Below are positions 54,481 through 63,670 of a stretch of 64,000 nt of DNA, piece by piece. Made by a program: the position numbers and the translations under genes. The stretch spans positions 1 through 64,000 of the forward strand of contig JAPJBO010000656.1 in assembly GCA_030068145.1 (NCBI GenBank), in the 5' to 3' direction. Every line of letters begins with the position of its first letter. Positions within the stretch are counted from its first letter, which is position 1. Origin of the DNA: Diplonema papillatum. Its lineage: Eukaryota > Euglenozoa > Diplonemea > Diplonemida > Diplonemidae. The notes under the pieces were generated by a model that saw only the letters and a list, made by a program, of their open reading frames with translations, made no database searches and had not been told where the DNA came from.

Positions 54481-55829
54481 GAGGCGTGTAACGGCGTTCT
54501 GTTGTCCCGCCTTGTGCACGACCCTAAAAGGACCGTAAAAGGACTCTGAGTACTACTAATAGAGTCCCTGTTTTGTCGGAAAAACAGGGGCCCCCAGCAA
54601 CCCAAAACTCGAAACCTACCACTCAGGTGGTCCTGAAATGCTCGGGAAATCCAAAATAACTGTCGTTTAAGCTGAAATAATGGTTACAGAATGCGAAAAC
54701 AAGGCAGCCACGTGGTAGTCGGATGTGTACCGAGTCTCTTCGCCGAGATCATGTTCCGCCACCACCTCGGCAAGCCCCGATTGCTTGTGCAGGAGGTCGC
54801 ACAAGCAATTGGGGTTTTCTTAACTGGCGATGGGGTGGCGGCTGACGGTCGCTGCAAACGTGCAAGCGGCGCAATGCCCCACTCGTGAGTTCCTCTCTCG
54901 TTCAGTTCGTTTTTCCCCTCGAATCCCCACCCAAACGGTGTGGAACGACGGTTTCCGACTTGGCTTCTGTGACTGTCTCTCCTTCAGGACTCCTTGCTCG
55001 TTCTGATGCTACCTCCCGTCGAATTCGCGCGTTTCTGTTCTCTCCATCTCTGTCTCCAAGGTTCCCACTTCGTTTGCTGGACCGAGGGTACCACTTTTGT
55101 TTGCTGAGGTGGGGGTTCCACTTCGGTGCACCGTAGACAGCCAACAGAAGGATGATCTTCCACGCTTCGACGCGCCAACAGCACTGCAGGTCGCTTCAGG
55201 AACAGGTTGCCCTCGCTCGAGGATCTCATCGCATCAGAGACAGACTTACGACAAACGCGACGCTTTCAATTCAGGGAGCCTCTACAGCGAACGAGCTGAG
55301 ATGCCTCGCGATTTGGAACTTGAACTGATCGCACGCGATGCAGTGGAAGCGGTCTTCAATGTCGACTTGCAGTACCTCACTGAGGGAGCTTGTGTGCAGA
55401 GGAGGTGCGGAAGTGCACGTACGAACAGCACAGGTAGTGGGTTGTTTGTCCTAGCTAACCGTTGGAAAATTGGAAAGTGACTTCACCGGGTTGTTTCTCC
55501 AACCTTGGTGAGACCTTGTCTTCCATCTCGCAAGTTACCATGTATTCGGTTAATTCATGAATGCCTTGTTGTTGACGAATTTTCCCTTCCTTTTATGCGT
55601 GCTACGTGAGCAACGATCCCACAGCAAATTCCGGAAGGAAGAGAAAGGGAGTAAGACTCCGCAGGTAGTGTGCAACTTTCTGGCTTCATTGTTTCTCGCA
55701 TCCTTCCTTCGTCACATGAATAAAGGGGGGTCGGTTTTGGGTTGTGGCTCGTAAGCAACCGCCACGGGGCGCTAGTGACAGTGGGTACACCTTCTCAAGG
55801 GAGACGATGTAACCTTCGAAACGAACCTT
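54481..55829. other. Intron sequence (proposed) with two strong hairpins
   Basis: Hairpin 1: CCCTGTTTT/AAAACAGGG around 54566-54588. Hairpin 2: 54775-54814 (separate entry). Short ORFs only; none recognised. Confidence 0.4.
54775..54821 (+). other. 16-bp-stem hairpin followed by a T-rich run
   Basis: CCCCGATTGCTTGTGC pairs with GCACAAGCAATTGGGG (one G-U) around an 8-nt loop, then TTTTCTT. It has the geometry of a pol III-terminated stem or a small structured RNA end, but no RNA family was recognised. Confidence 0.35.
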
Positions 55830-55990
55830 GCTGGGAGAAAACTTAGCTTAATGTTTAGGCAGGACACTGCCTCTCATGCATGTTAGAGCATCAAGTCTTC
55901 TTTGAAGAAAGTGTAAAGTGGAAAAGGGGGGGAAATCTTAGTTTAATGCGAGGGCAGTACTGATGCTAGCATCAAGTCTTCTTCGAGGAA
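55830..55990 (+). repeat. Palindromic cassette copies 3a and 3b
   Basis: 55840-55915 is a full copy (AGGCAGGACACTGCCT, AGCATCAAGTCTTC). 55935-55990 is a shortened copy with GATGCTAGCATCAAGTC. Confidence 0.6.
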
Positions 55991-56041
55991 GATGTTGCCT
56001 GGGAACAGGATGCAAAAAAAAAGGGAGGGGGGAGGACATAC

Positions 56042-56358
56042 TTCGGCCCCTTGGTTGCCCGATTTCAATCGGAGGCGCTTCAGCTCCGGACAGCGCGACT
56101 GTAGTGTGGCGATGTCGTCGGGCGCCCAACGGAAAGTCGCGGCAAGGGTCAGCTCAGTCAGCGAAGGCGAGTTCCACAAGACGGCGAGCACGTTTTTGAG
56201 GTTCAACGAGGCATCTGGACCCTCGAAGATCGACAGCGACGTCAGATTCGGAAACACGCACTTCTCCGAGAACGCACCGGCGGACAGCCGCTCGAGCCTG
56301 AGCTTCCTCAGGCCGACGTGCGAGCAGGAGCACTCTGCGTCGCCCCAGTCGTTCCAGC
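56042..56358 (-). CDS. F-box/LRR protein, exon 2 (proposed)
   Basis: Encodes about 105 residues of LRR: GLRKLRLERLSAGAF, FPNLTSLSIFEGPDA, SPSLTELTLAATF, CPELKRLRLKSGN. The 3' splice site GCTGCAAG precedes 56358 and gives the phase needed after exon 1, one base plus GC making Gly. A strong 5' splice site GTATGT follows 56042 in phase 0, matching exon 3. An ATG-started version of the frame does not exist (the open frame begins with GTG), which supports an internal exon. Splicing is inferred from sequence only. Confidence 0.6.
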
Positions 56359-56680
56359 CTTGCAGCACCGTTCTTCCAAGTGTGACCGTATGGAGTGCTT
56401 TCGACCCTTTTTGTTGTTTGGATTAGAATGCAAAGAATCGTGTGGCGAGGATCTGCACCCTTTTTGAGTATTGGAGGTGTATCAAAAGAGAGAGTGAAAG
56501 GGGCCAAGAAATCCGTACCGGCGCTTGGGTGTTGCACCTGGTTCGTTTGCGGGATAATAAACCTTCGGGGAATCACTACACAAACGACACCGCTTCGTTT
56601 TCTTTGTGCGTTGCGGTTGATCACTTCCCACTTGTATTTACCCCGCTGTATTTTCAGGTTAGACAGTGCGGTTTGCCCAA

Positions 56681-56887
56681 TTACCAGAGCCGAGTCACTG
56701 AGGATGCTTTCCTTCCGTTCCTTCTGCCTTCTTCCAAAAGCTGCAGCCCTGCCAACGTTCCCTCGTACTCGGCAACGTTGTTGCTGCGCACATTTGGCAG
56801 CGGGAGCACAATCTGCGAGACCTTTACTACGTCTTCTTTGTACAGGACTGCTCCTCCCGCCGCAGCAAAAGCTGTACCGTCAACCAC
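56681..56887 (-). pseudogene. RNase H-like domain fragment
   Basis: Minus-strand frame with VDGTAFAAAGGAVLYKEDVV and NNVAEYEGTLAGLQLL. This is the N-terminal half of an RNase HI-type fold (D, then AEYE acidic motif) of the RVT_3 class. The rest of the domain is missing. It lies in proposed intron 1 of the F-box gene and is likely a retrotransposon relic. A duplicate of GTACCGTCAACCACTAATA occurs at 56876 and 56976. Confidence 0.6.
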
Positions 56888-56995
56888 TAATAGGTGTGTA
56901 AATTTGTTGCATTAGTGTGATTGTCAGGCCTTCGACTACCCTGAGCAACGCACTATAATATACGCAGCAAAAGCTGTACCGTCAACCACTAATAC

Positions 56996-57345
56996 TTAGC
57001 CTGCACAATACATTGCAGGGCGACCCCCAAAATTGTCAGCGCTTACGCCGGCTACTAAACCCCAGATTTACCCGTGTTTCGTGCCTTTGAGATCTCGCAA
57101 CTGGCAGCTTCGTCAGGGAGTTTCTACAAAGCAGATGTGTTACATGAGCGCCAGCTTGAAAGGAAATGCTCGACGATGCTGCGCGACAAAGAACAGAAGG
57201 GATCCCAAGTGCTGTAACTACCGAACCACATGTTGAACGGACGTGAGGTCATGCCGGTCTACCCCTACACGACAAATCACACAAACACAACAGGTCAAAG
57301 TCCTGAGTGAGGGTGGTGTAAGCGAAGAACAAATCAGATTGGGTT
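56996..57345 (+). repeat. Dispersed repeat fragments
   Basis: 56996-57140 holds shortened pieces of the W companion and W body in swapped order. 57140-57345 matches 37865-38070 (GAAAGGAAATGCTCGAC, GGTCTACCCC, ACACGACAAATCACACAAAC). Confidence 0.6.
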
Positions 57346-57469
57346 GTATTGTATTTGCCCCTTACCTCCATATTTCCTCCCTTCCATTCGGAGTCGAAGC
57401 AGCAACGTCGAGTGTTTCCAGAGGTGTCAGTCAGGGAAGAGGAATTGAAAAAGAAGTGTTTTTCGGTAC

Positions 57470-58610
57470 CTTTCAAAATGTACGAGAGCACGTTGCTGTT
57501 GGGTGGGCTCGTGTCCGGCCCGGTGTCGTCGCCGCGGTCCACGGAAATCTGGAGGAACTCCTTGAGGTGCGGGCAGTACTTGCTGATCTCACGGATGAGC
57601 GCGATTTTCGGGAACCCGGCCAGCTCGACGGTGCGAAGGTGCGGCGACGACTTCATGATGAACCCGATGACCCCGCAGAACCGCTCTCGGATTTCGGCGG
57701 ACAGCGAGATGCACCGCAGGCGCATGCCCTCCAGCGACAGGCGCATGAGTAGTGTGGAGAACGTCCGATTGAGACACGAGAGCCCGGAGAGGTCGAGCAC
57801 TTCCATGCACGGCGGCGTCAGCCGCCGCAGCGCGACGCACGTCTGCTGCAGAGCGACGATGTCGGCGAACGTGCAAAACCCGCAAAGCGGCCGCAGCACC
57901 TCCGCCGGCAGCTGCAAAAAATGCGACCGCGCCCCGCCCTTCGCGCCCTCCCCGGCCGCCGAATCCTCGGCCGCGCCCGCTGCCCCGTCGGCCGGGAGGG
58001 TATCGCGGGAATCGGGCCCGGCGTCGCTGCTCATGGCGGTGCTGCCGCGCCGCCTTTTGGCGGCGCCGGCCGACCCCCTGTCCTTTCTCCGCCGCTTCCG
58101 GGAGACGGACGACGTCGAGGACGGCGCGTCCAACTTCGCAGCGGGCAGCGCGGGGGGGACGCTTTGCCTCGCTTCCTTGTCCGATGTGTGGGTGGCACCG
58201 CCGTCCGAGAACGCCCCGCACATGCTAGGGGTGGGAGACCTCCCGCACGATCGGAGAGACGTCGTTCTCGAAGGGGGCCTGTCCTCCGAAGACGTGTCTG
58301 AGCCAGACCCCGGGGCGAGCACGCTCTCGCACCGCCACTCGGCGACCATCTGCGGGACGGACGCCGTCGTGTCCCAGCCCTGCGACAACGTGAGGTTCGA
58401 CGACGCGGGCGGCGGGCTCTTCAGCCGTTCGGAGCTGCCGCCGCTGTTGGGAACCGAAAGCGCCTGCGGCAGTGCCGCGGCCGCAGCGGCCGCCGCCGAC
58501 GGGGTGTGGGGCTGCTCGGGCGAGCCCGGCGGCGGCTCATCCCCAGGGTACCCGATTTCGCCGTCGTCGAGGACGAAGCATGTCTTCTTCTCGCTCGAGT
58601 GCCAAGACAT
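57470..58610 (-). CDS. F-box/LRR protein, exon 1
   Basis: Starts at the ATG at 58608-58610 (MSWHSSEKK); the open frame extends to 58631 only with GTG. Residues 1-210 are low complexity, rich in Pro, Ser, Ala and basic residues (KRRRKDRGSAGAAKRRR could be a nuclear localisation signal). The F-box-like motif follows: HFLQLPAEVLRPLCGFCTFA then DIVALQQTCVALRRL. LRRs start after it: CMEVLDLSGLSCL, LEGMRLRCISLSAEI, SPHLRTVELAGFP, CPHLKEF. The frame runs into AAAGGTACCG, a 5' splice site leaving phase 1, and the downstream frame is unlike the protein. Probable substrate receptor of an SCF ubiquitin ligase. Spliced product would be about 777 aa with the two exons above. Confidence 0.72.
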
Positions 58611-58861
58611 CCCCTCCCCCCGTGACACCACAGCAGCTACTGCCGGACCCCCTCTACCCTGCGATGGTTGAGTATTGAGAACGTGAAACGCAAAAGTACC
58701 ACACAGACTTGCATTGTCACAGGTTAGCGTTACTCTAAGAGGGAGAGAGAGAAAGAAACAAGATAGAGCGCAGAGGTCATCTCCCCGAAAAGTCTTCCGG
58801 TCGCCTCACTATCACCCCGCCCTTTGATGACGCCGTCTTTGGACTGACGGTGTCCAGTGAG

Positions 58862-59030
58862 CCGGTCCGTCCCTATCTCTTGAAACTGCATCGAAGTGCC
58901 TGCCGCTGTTTATCACAGTGAATCACGGTCCACCACGGTCTATCAGGTCTATCCCTAGTCCCTAGAGCTGCATCAAATTGCTGGTGCTGTATTCTTCGGT
59001 CTATCACGGTCTATCACGGTCTATCAAGAC
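58862..59030 (+). repeat. Dispersed repeat with GGTCTATC palindromes (copy)
   Basis: TATCTCTTGAAACTGCATCG, GTGAATCACGGTCCACCACG, GGTCTATCACGGTCTATCAC. Plus-strand equivalent of 26400-26580. Confidence 0.65.
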
Positions 59031-59059
59031 CGGCTCAGTGTCCAGTGGACGAGGATGGG

Positions 59060-59285
59060 TGGCAGGCTTGGTTACGAGAGGCGGGTGTTCTCAACGGAGG
59101 TCTGTCATCCGAGACGTGACACGTGCCCGTGCCAGACCACCGGGGCGAGCACACTCTCGCACCGCCACTCGGCGGCCATCTGACGGACGCCGTCGTGCCC
59201 CAGCCTTGCGACAAGGTGAGGTTCGACGACGCCGGTGGCGGGTTCTTCAGCCGCTCGGAGCCGCGGCCGCGGCGGCGGCGGAGGA
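59060..59285 (-). pseudogene. Partial duplicate of F-box gene exon 1
   Basis: Matches the part of exon 1 at about 58290-58450 (GGGGCGAGCAC, CTCGCACCGCCACTCGGCG, GTGAGGTTCGACGACGC, CTTCAGCCG), with indels that break the frame. It carries no F-box or LRR and sits just upstream of the parent gene in the same orientation. Confidence 0.75.
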
Positions 59286-59299
59286 CAGCAACAGAACCA

Positions 59300-59727
59300 A
59301 GACTCCACGTCAAGGTTGAAATCTTTGGTAATGATCCTGCTGCAGGTTCACCTACAGCAACAGGACCAAGATTCCACGTCAAGGTTGAAACCTTTGGTAA
59401 TGATCCTGCTGCAGGTTCACCTACAACAACAGGACCAAGATTCCACGTCAAGGTTGAAATCTTTGGTAATGATCCTGCTGCAGGTTCACCTACAGCAACA
59501 GGACCAAGATTCTACGTCAAGGTTGAAATCTTTGGTAATGATCCTGCTGCAGGTTCACCTACAGCAACAGGACCAAGATTCCACGTCAAGGTTGAAACCT
59601 TTGGTAATGATCCTGCTGCAGGTTCACCTACAACAACAGGACCAAGATTCCACGTCAAGGTTGAAATCTTTGGTAATGATCCTGCTGCAGGTTCACCTAC
59701 AGCAACCTTGTTACGACTTTTGTTTCC
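59300..59727 (-). repeat. 69-bp satellite built from the 18S rRNA 3' terminus
   Basis: Six copies, with ATGATCCTGC starting at 59331, 59400, 59469, 59538, 59607 and 59676 (period exactly 69). Each unit has the reverse complement of the 18S 3' end (TGATCCTGCTGCAGGTTCAC, CTAC) plus about 40 bp with ACGTCAAGGTTGAAA. The last copy continues into AACCTTGTTACGACTTTTG, the next part of 18S. A 23-residue peptide repeat in a plus-strand frame follows from the 69-bp period. Confidence 0.9.
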
Positions 59728-59789
59728 TCCAGCTGAGAAACATTGCTTGGATTCGGGCACTGAGCTTGTTGCCGAGAACGAGCTTCCCT

Positions 59790-59928
59790 GCAATGAAGTA
59801 ACCCCGAGCTCACGCCGATTAAAGCTTGAGAATAGGTCGAGGAAGCAATTTCCCCAATGCCTCCAAGCATTCGCTTTGCCTGGCGTTACTCCTGTTTTGG
59901 TTCTAGCTATCCTGAGGGAAACTCCGGA
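59790..59928 (-). pseudogene. 28S rRNA central fragment
   Basis: On the minus strand: AGCTAGAACCAAAACAGGAG, GCAAAGCGAATGCTTGGAGG, GACCTATTCTCAAGCTTTAA, GGTTACTTCATTG. Homologous to the start of 41158-41425 with the same 5' limit. Confidence 0.88.
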
Positions 59929-60437
59929 GTGAACAAAGCACGCTGGCTATGTCGTTTTAGCCTGCCGGAGGACATGTAGGGCAACGTGCCAACCCGCAGA
60001 TTTGACGTTAGTACCAGAAAAGAAGGGGGAAAATCGGATTCGGAGACAGGAAGGCTGCATTTGCGGCGGATGGGCAAGAAGCGTTCCAGTTCGAAAACGA
60101 GGCAAGAGGGGTGAGAAAGGAATCTACTATTCAACGCATGGGGCGATACACCCCCTCCCCCATTTGCTTTTTGGGGGGGGGGGGGGTTTCACTGGTCTAT
60201 TGGTGGCTTGACACACGTTGCAAGTAAGGGGTTGTGTTGACGTCAGGGGGCGCTTCGCGCAATCCGCCGGACAACGTATAAGTCTCTTGAAGGGGCATCC
60301 ACAGAGGATGGTACCACATGTTGGTTAACTCCTTGCCAGCACGAGTCACTCAGGTTGGAGATCCCACCGAACTAGCAGGCATCACCCTGTTAGAGATCTC
60401 CCCGGTGGCCGGCAACAAAAAGGTGGAAGGTACAGTG
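59929..60437. other. Intergenic with repeat relics
   Basis: 59940-60012 is a W companion remnant (TTTTAGCCTG, GGGCAACG, CGCAGATTTG). A 12-13 nt G run lies near 60172-60185. No gene recognised. Confidence 0.4.
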
Positions 60438-60580
60438 GGGTGGAAAGATGTTTTTTTGTTGAACGCTTACGCCCGCCACTGAACCCAGATTCACGTGTGG
60501 GCCACAGCACATTTACCTCCTTAGATCTTTTGCAGCTGGCAGCCTCCAAGTATTTCCTACAAAGCAGGTGCTTGTACAAG
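60438..60580 (+). repeat. Dispersed repeat W, shortened copy
   Basis: TTGAACGCTTACGCCCGCCA, ACAGCACATTTACCTCCTTA, TTCCTACAAAGCAGGTGCTT. It lacks the first ~80 bp of the repeat. Confidence 0.75.
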
Positions 60581-60755
60581 GAAAAAGAACTTGGGGGTAA
60601 ACTCGAGAGTTTTACGACTCCAAAATGGGAAACCTGGCGCTCCTGGAACGGTTTCGTAACAAGTTTCTTCACAGCAGCAAACATTGATCGTTTTTGGCCC
60701 AGTGTCCAAACTCGAACTCGTTCTTCTTCTGGCTTTTTCGGCATCAATACAATAT

Positions 60756-60788
<33 letters not shown>

Positions 60789-61100
60789 GAGTTAGAGTGC
60801 AGGGACCATCTCTCCGAGGAGTATCCGGTCGCCCCACTACTATCCCGTACTACTACGGCGGGCGCAAGTCGTTGCGCCGTGGGCGCGGAGCGAGCCGTGG
60901 CCCTGTCAAAGATGAATGTTGCACCGATGGTGGCGCAGCCGGGGCGTTCTGACTGGCGGACGAGACCGCCTGGCAGGCGTGTGTTGACACGTTGTTTCGC
61001 GGGCTCTCCTCCTTTTGGCAATAGCCCGCCCTTGGCAATATTCTGTCCCCCGTCCGTAAAGGGTTTACAACTAGAAGCCTAAGGCAATGAGCGAACCATA
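60581..61100. other. Intergenic with (GA)n microsatellite
   Basis: A GA dinucleotide run of about 15 units lies at 60756-60787. No gene recognised. Confidence 0.5.
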
Positions 61101-61602
61101 TGGAACTTCAGCCTCTCGTCGAGTTCGAGGTACTCACCAAAGTTCCGTCAGGTTCCTGAGGCCGTGACTTGAAATCTGCTGTCACGAGCAATCTGGGAAG
61201 CATTTGACGAAGCCACTGGTTGAACCGCTTTTTGCGCCGCTCGTCGAACGCTGCAGGGCAATTTGGAGGTGAATCCTTAATCTTGAAAAGCTTCAGGTAC
61301 TCTCAGGGAGTCTTGGTTCCCAAGGCCGTTGTCACGAGCACTCTGGGAAGAACGTTTCACTGGTTGTACTGCTTTTTCCGCCGCTTGTCGAACGCAGCAA
61401 AAAGAAATTTGGAGGTGAATCCTTGAATCTTGAAGAGTCAGGTTCCAATGGCCATTGTCACGAGCAATCTGGGAAGAACGTTAGGCGAAGCCACTGGTTG
61501 TACTGCTTTTTCCGCCGAACGCAGCAAAGCAATATGGAAGTGAATCCTTAATCTTGAAGAGCTTCGGGTACTCTCAGGGAGCCTTGGTTCCCAAGGCCGT
61601 TG
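61100..61602 (-). repeat. Tandem partial copies of the last coding segment of the downstream-read gene
   Basis: Three further copies of the ~150-bp segment that ends the gene at 61603-62208 lie at about 61185-61335, 61345-61470 and 61475-61610. On the minus strand each carries AAAAAGCAGTACAACCAGTG or a variant and ends TTCCCAGA(G/T)TGCTCGTG, separated by a spacer with CTCCCTGAGAGTACC. The copy farthest from the gene keeps an open frame (AFDERRKKRFNQWLRQ) with a different tail. Confidence 0.75.
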
Positions 61603-62207
61603 TCACGAGCACTCTGGGAAGAACGTTTGACGAAGCCACTGGTTGTACTGCTTTTTCCGCCGCTTGTCGAACGCGGCGCCCTTGGCCAGCAGCTCGGAGG
61701 CCGGCATGTACCGCGAAGCGTCGATGTCCTTGATCTTTAGCAGCGCCTCCTCGAGCTTGAGGAACTCGCGCGGGGTCAAATCCCTGCCCATGTCCCGCTT
61801 GTCCGGCGACCTCGCGGGGGAAGGCGGCGGCGACTGCTTTTTTTTGGCCATCGCAGCATACGAGCCGACGACCGCAGCCGGCTCGCCGGACGGCGCGCGC
61901 GCCCCGTCATCGCCGGCGGTAGTCACGATGGATTCCCGCCGCTTCGCGGCGTTGGTGGAGCGGAGGTAGGATTCGTACTCTCGCCGCGATATCCGAAGGC
62001 CAGGGGCCAATCCGAATGACCGGGCGTACTGCTCGGCGAGGTTGCCGACGCCGCACGGCAAAAGGAGCTTCCGGATGGAGTCGACGGTGAGCATATCCGG
62101 AAGCCTCCGGATGACCACGACGTGCGACCCGTAATACTTGAGCAGCGCGCTATTGACCGGCAGTTGAACCCCCGCGGCGTCGTGCCCCCAGGACGGCTTG
62201 CCGGGCT

Positions 62208-62208
<1 letters not shown>
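61603..62208 (-). CDS. Unrecognised protein, 3' exon or partial gene
   Basis: About 200 residues from a point near 62208 to a stop after TFFPECS. The ATG-started frame (62280) would begin with a poly-lysine stretch encoded by the A36/T36 tract and is unlikely to be real, so this is probably a terminal exon with its 3' splice site near 62200 (AACAG) or nearby. Sequence has ordered parts (SALLKYYGSHVVVIRRLPDM, LTPREFLKLEEALLKIKDID) and a Ser/Pro-Lys linker (KKKQSPPPSPARSPDKRD). No family recognised. Tandem echoes of its last segment lie downstream. Confidence 0.5.

Positions 62209-62244
<36 letters not shown>
62209..62244. repeat. Poly-T tract (36 T; poly-A on minus strand)
   Basis: Preceded by CCGGGCTG and followed by GGTAGCTAGTGG. 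On the minus strand this could be the poly-A tail of a retroposed sequence covering 62245-62440, a GC-rich coding-like stretch. Confidence 0.6.
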
Positions 62245-62245
<1 letters not shown>

Positions 62246-62450
62246 GTAGCTAGTGGCAAGTTCGAAATCAGAGTGGGCATCGGAATCCTCGCTTGCTCTG
62301 TACCAGGTCAGCCTGGCCGGCCCGGCGCCGCCGCCGAGCTCACGCCCGGCGCAGCTCGCCAACGGGCGCCTGCTCCTGCCCACCGAGGCCTTCGCGAACC
62401 CGCCCCCGGCCTCTCCCCAACGGCAAGCACGGGAACTCCGTTTTCCCTTA

Positions 62451-62757
62451 GGTACTAGGGAAAGCCTGCTGCACGGGAGCCAAGCTTCACGTGTTCGGCG
62501 GTACTGCAGAGCCACGGGCCTACGGGTCAAGTGGCTACCGATTTCCCAAACTAAAGCATCAAGGCGTGGCGCACCTTGGGGCTTGGCGCTTGCGCTGAGC
62601 ATAAGCTCGTCGAGACGTCAGCCACAGGGCAGAGCGGACGGGGTTGTGGCACTGTACTGCCTCCGACTCAAGCCTTGCAAGCTGTGGTTGACCGTCACGT
62701 TCCTGGACCCGGTGCGGCCTTTTTCTTTTTCTTCTCTTTCTTCTTTTTTTTTTTTTG
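62451..62757 (+). mobile_element. SINE-like element, copy 3
   Basis: Nearly complete (GGTACTAGGGAAAGCCTG to GTGCGGCCTTTTT) with a long T/C tail (about 45 nt). No convincing target duplication seen. Confidence 0.8.
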
Positions 62758-63360
62758 GTAACTGAGGGGAGAAATGCGTGACGCACGACCACAAGCCGGA
62801 CCAAACTTGTGAGTGTGGGACTGTCCGTTTTCCCGTCGGGACTTACCCACTAAAACTACCTAAACTCAGAGATTCGAGAGATGCAGAGGGTGCTACCCAC
62901 GGTTCTCACCGTGTACGCGGCGCGATGGCCGGGCTGCTTCTTTTTTTTGTGGTACCGTCAGGGGTTATTCTGATCCCCGAAATTCGGGAAAATCATGGTT
63001 AAAAAGTCTGTAGCGTGGCCGGAAAGATTTTTTTTTTCCACGTTGAGCGAGCTTTTTTGAATGGCTGTAAGCCCGATATGCGACCTTCGTGGGCGTGTTG
63101 CTGCTTCGCCACTTTGTCGTAGACCCCACTTGTGGGCCTTGCGGGTCCTCTAGCCTCCGTGTCACTGGTCTTGCAAGCACAAAAAGTTTTCACCAGAAAC
63201 TCCTGTGGTTAAAAAATCTTTTTCAACCGGCCTGTTTTGGATACTTTTTTTTTTTTGGTGAAGAAATTATTTATTAACCATGCAGGATAATCCCTGGTTA
63301 CCGTCGATTCCGAAGGACGATCAGTTTGGTGTCTTGCGACCTTTTTTTTTGTGCGAATGC
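62758..63360. other. Intergenic, no gene recognised
   Basis: 62772-62817 (GACCACAAGCCGGACCAAAC, TTGTGAGTGT) matches in reverse complement part of the hydrolase-unit spacer near 3885-3920. Several short poly-T runs. No ORF of note. Confidence 0.4.
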
Positions 63361-63361
63361 C

Positions 63362-63641
63362 AGGTACCAGGGAAAGCCTGCTACACGGGAGCCAAGCTTC
63401 ACGTGTTCGGCGGTACTGCAGAGCCACCGGCCTACGGGTCAAGTGGCTACCGATCTCCCAAACTCAAGCACCAAGGCTTGGCGCACCTTGGGGCTTGGCG
63501 CTCGCGCTGAAACACAAGCTCGTCGAGACGGTCAGCCGCAGGGCAGAGTGGACGGGGTTGTGGCACTGTGCTGCCTCCGACTCAAGCTTTGCAAGCTGTG
63601 GTTGACCGCTGGACCAGGAGCGGCCTTTTTCTTCTTTCTTC
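63362..63641 (+). mobile_element. SINE-like element, copy 4, with 11-bp target duplication
   Basis: GGTACCAGGGAAAGCCTG to GGAGCGGCCTTTTT, tail of CTT repeats. TGTGCGAATGC occurs immediately before the head (about 63350-63360) and after the tail (about 63652-63662), a target-site duplication. It lacks about 10 bp before CTGGACCAGG relative to copies 1-3. Confidence 0.85.
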
Positions 63642-63670
63642 TTTCTTCTTCTGTGCGAATGCAATTGTTG

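Noticed and set aside
57349-58671. 440-aa plus-strand ORF opposite F-box exon 1
   Set aside because: Antisense shadow; the minus-strand frame has F-box and LRR motifs.
59123-59932. 269-aa plus-strand ORF with 23-residue repeats
   Set aside because: It is encoded antisense through the 18S-derived satellite and a 28S fragment; the open frame follows from a period divisible by three.
62209-62280. Poly-lysine N terminus of the gene at 61603-62208
   Set aside because: It is encoded by a 36-nt homopolymer with no conserved sequence before it; a splice acceptor or other start is more likely.
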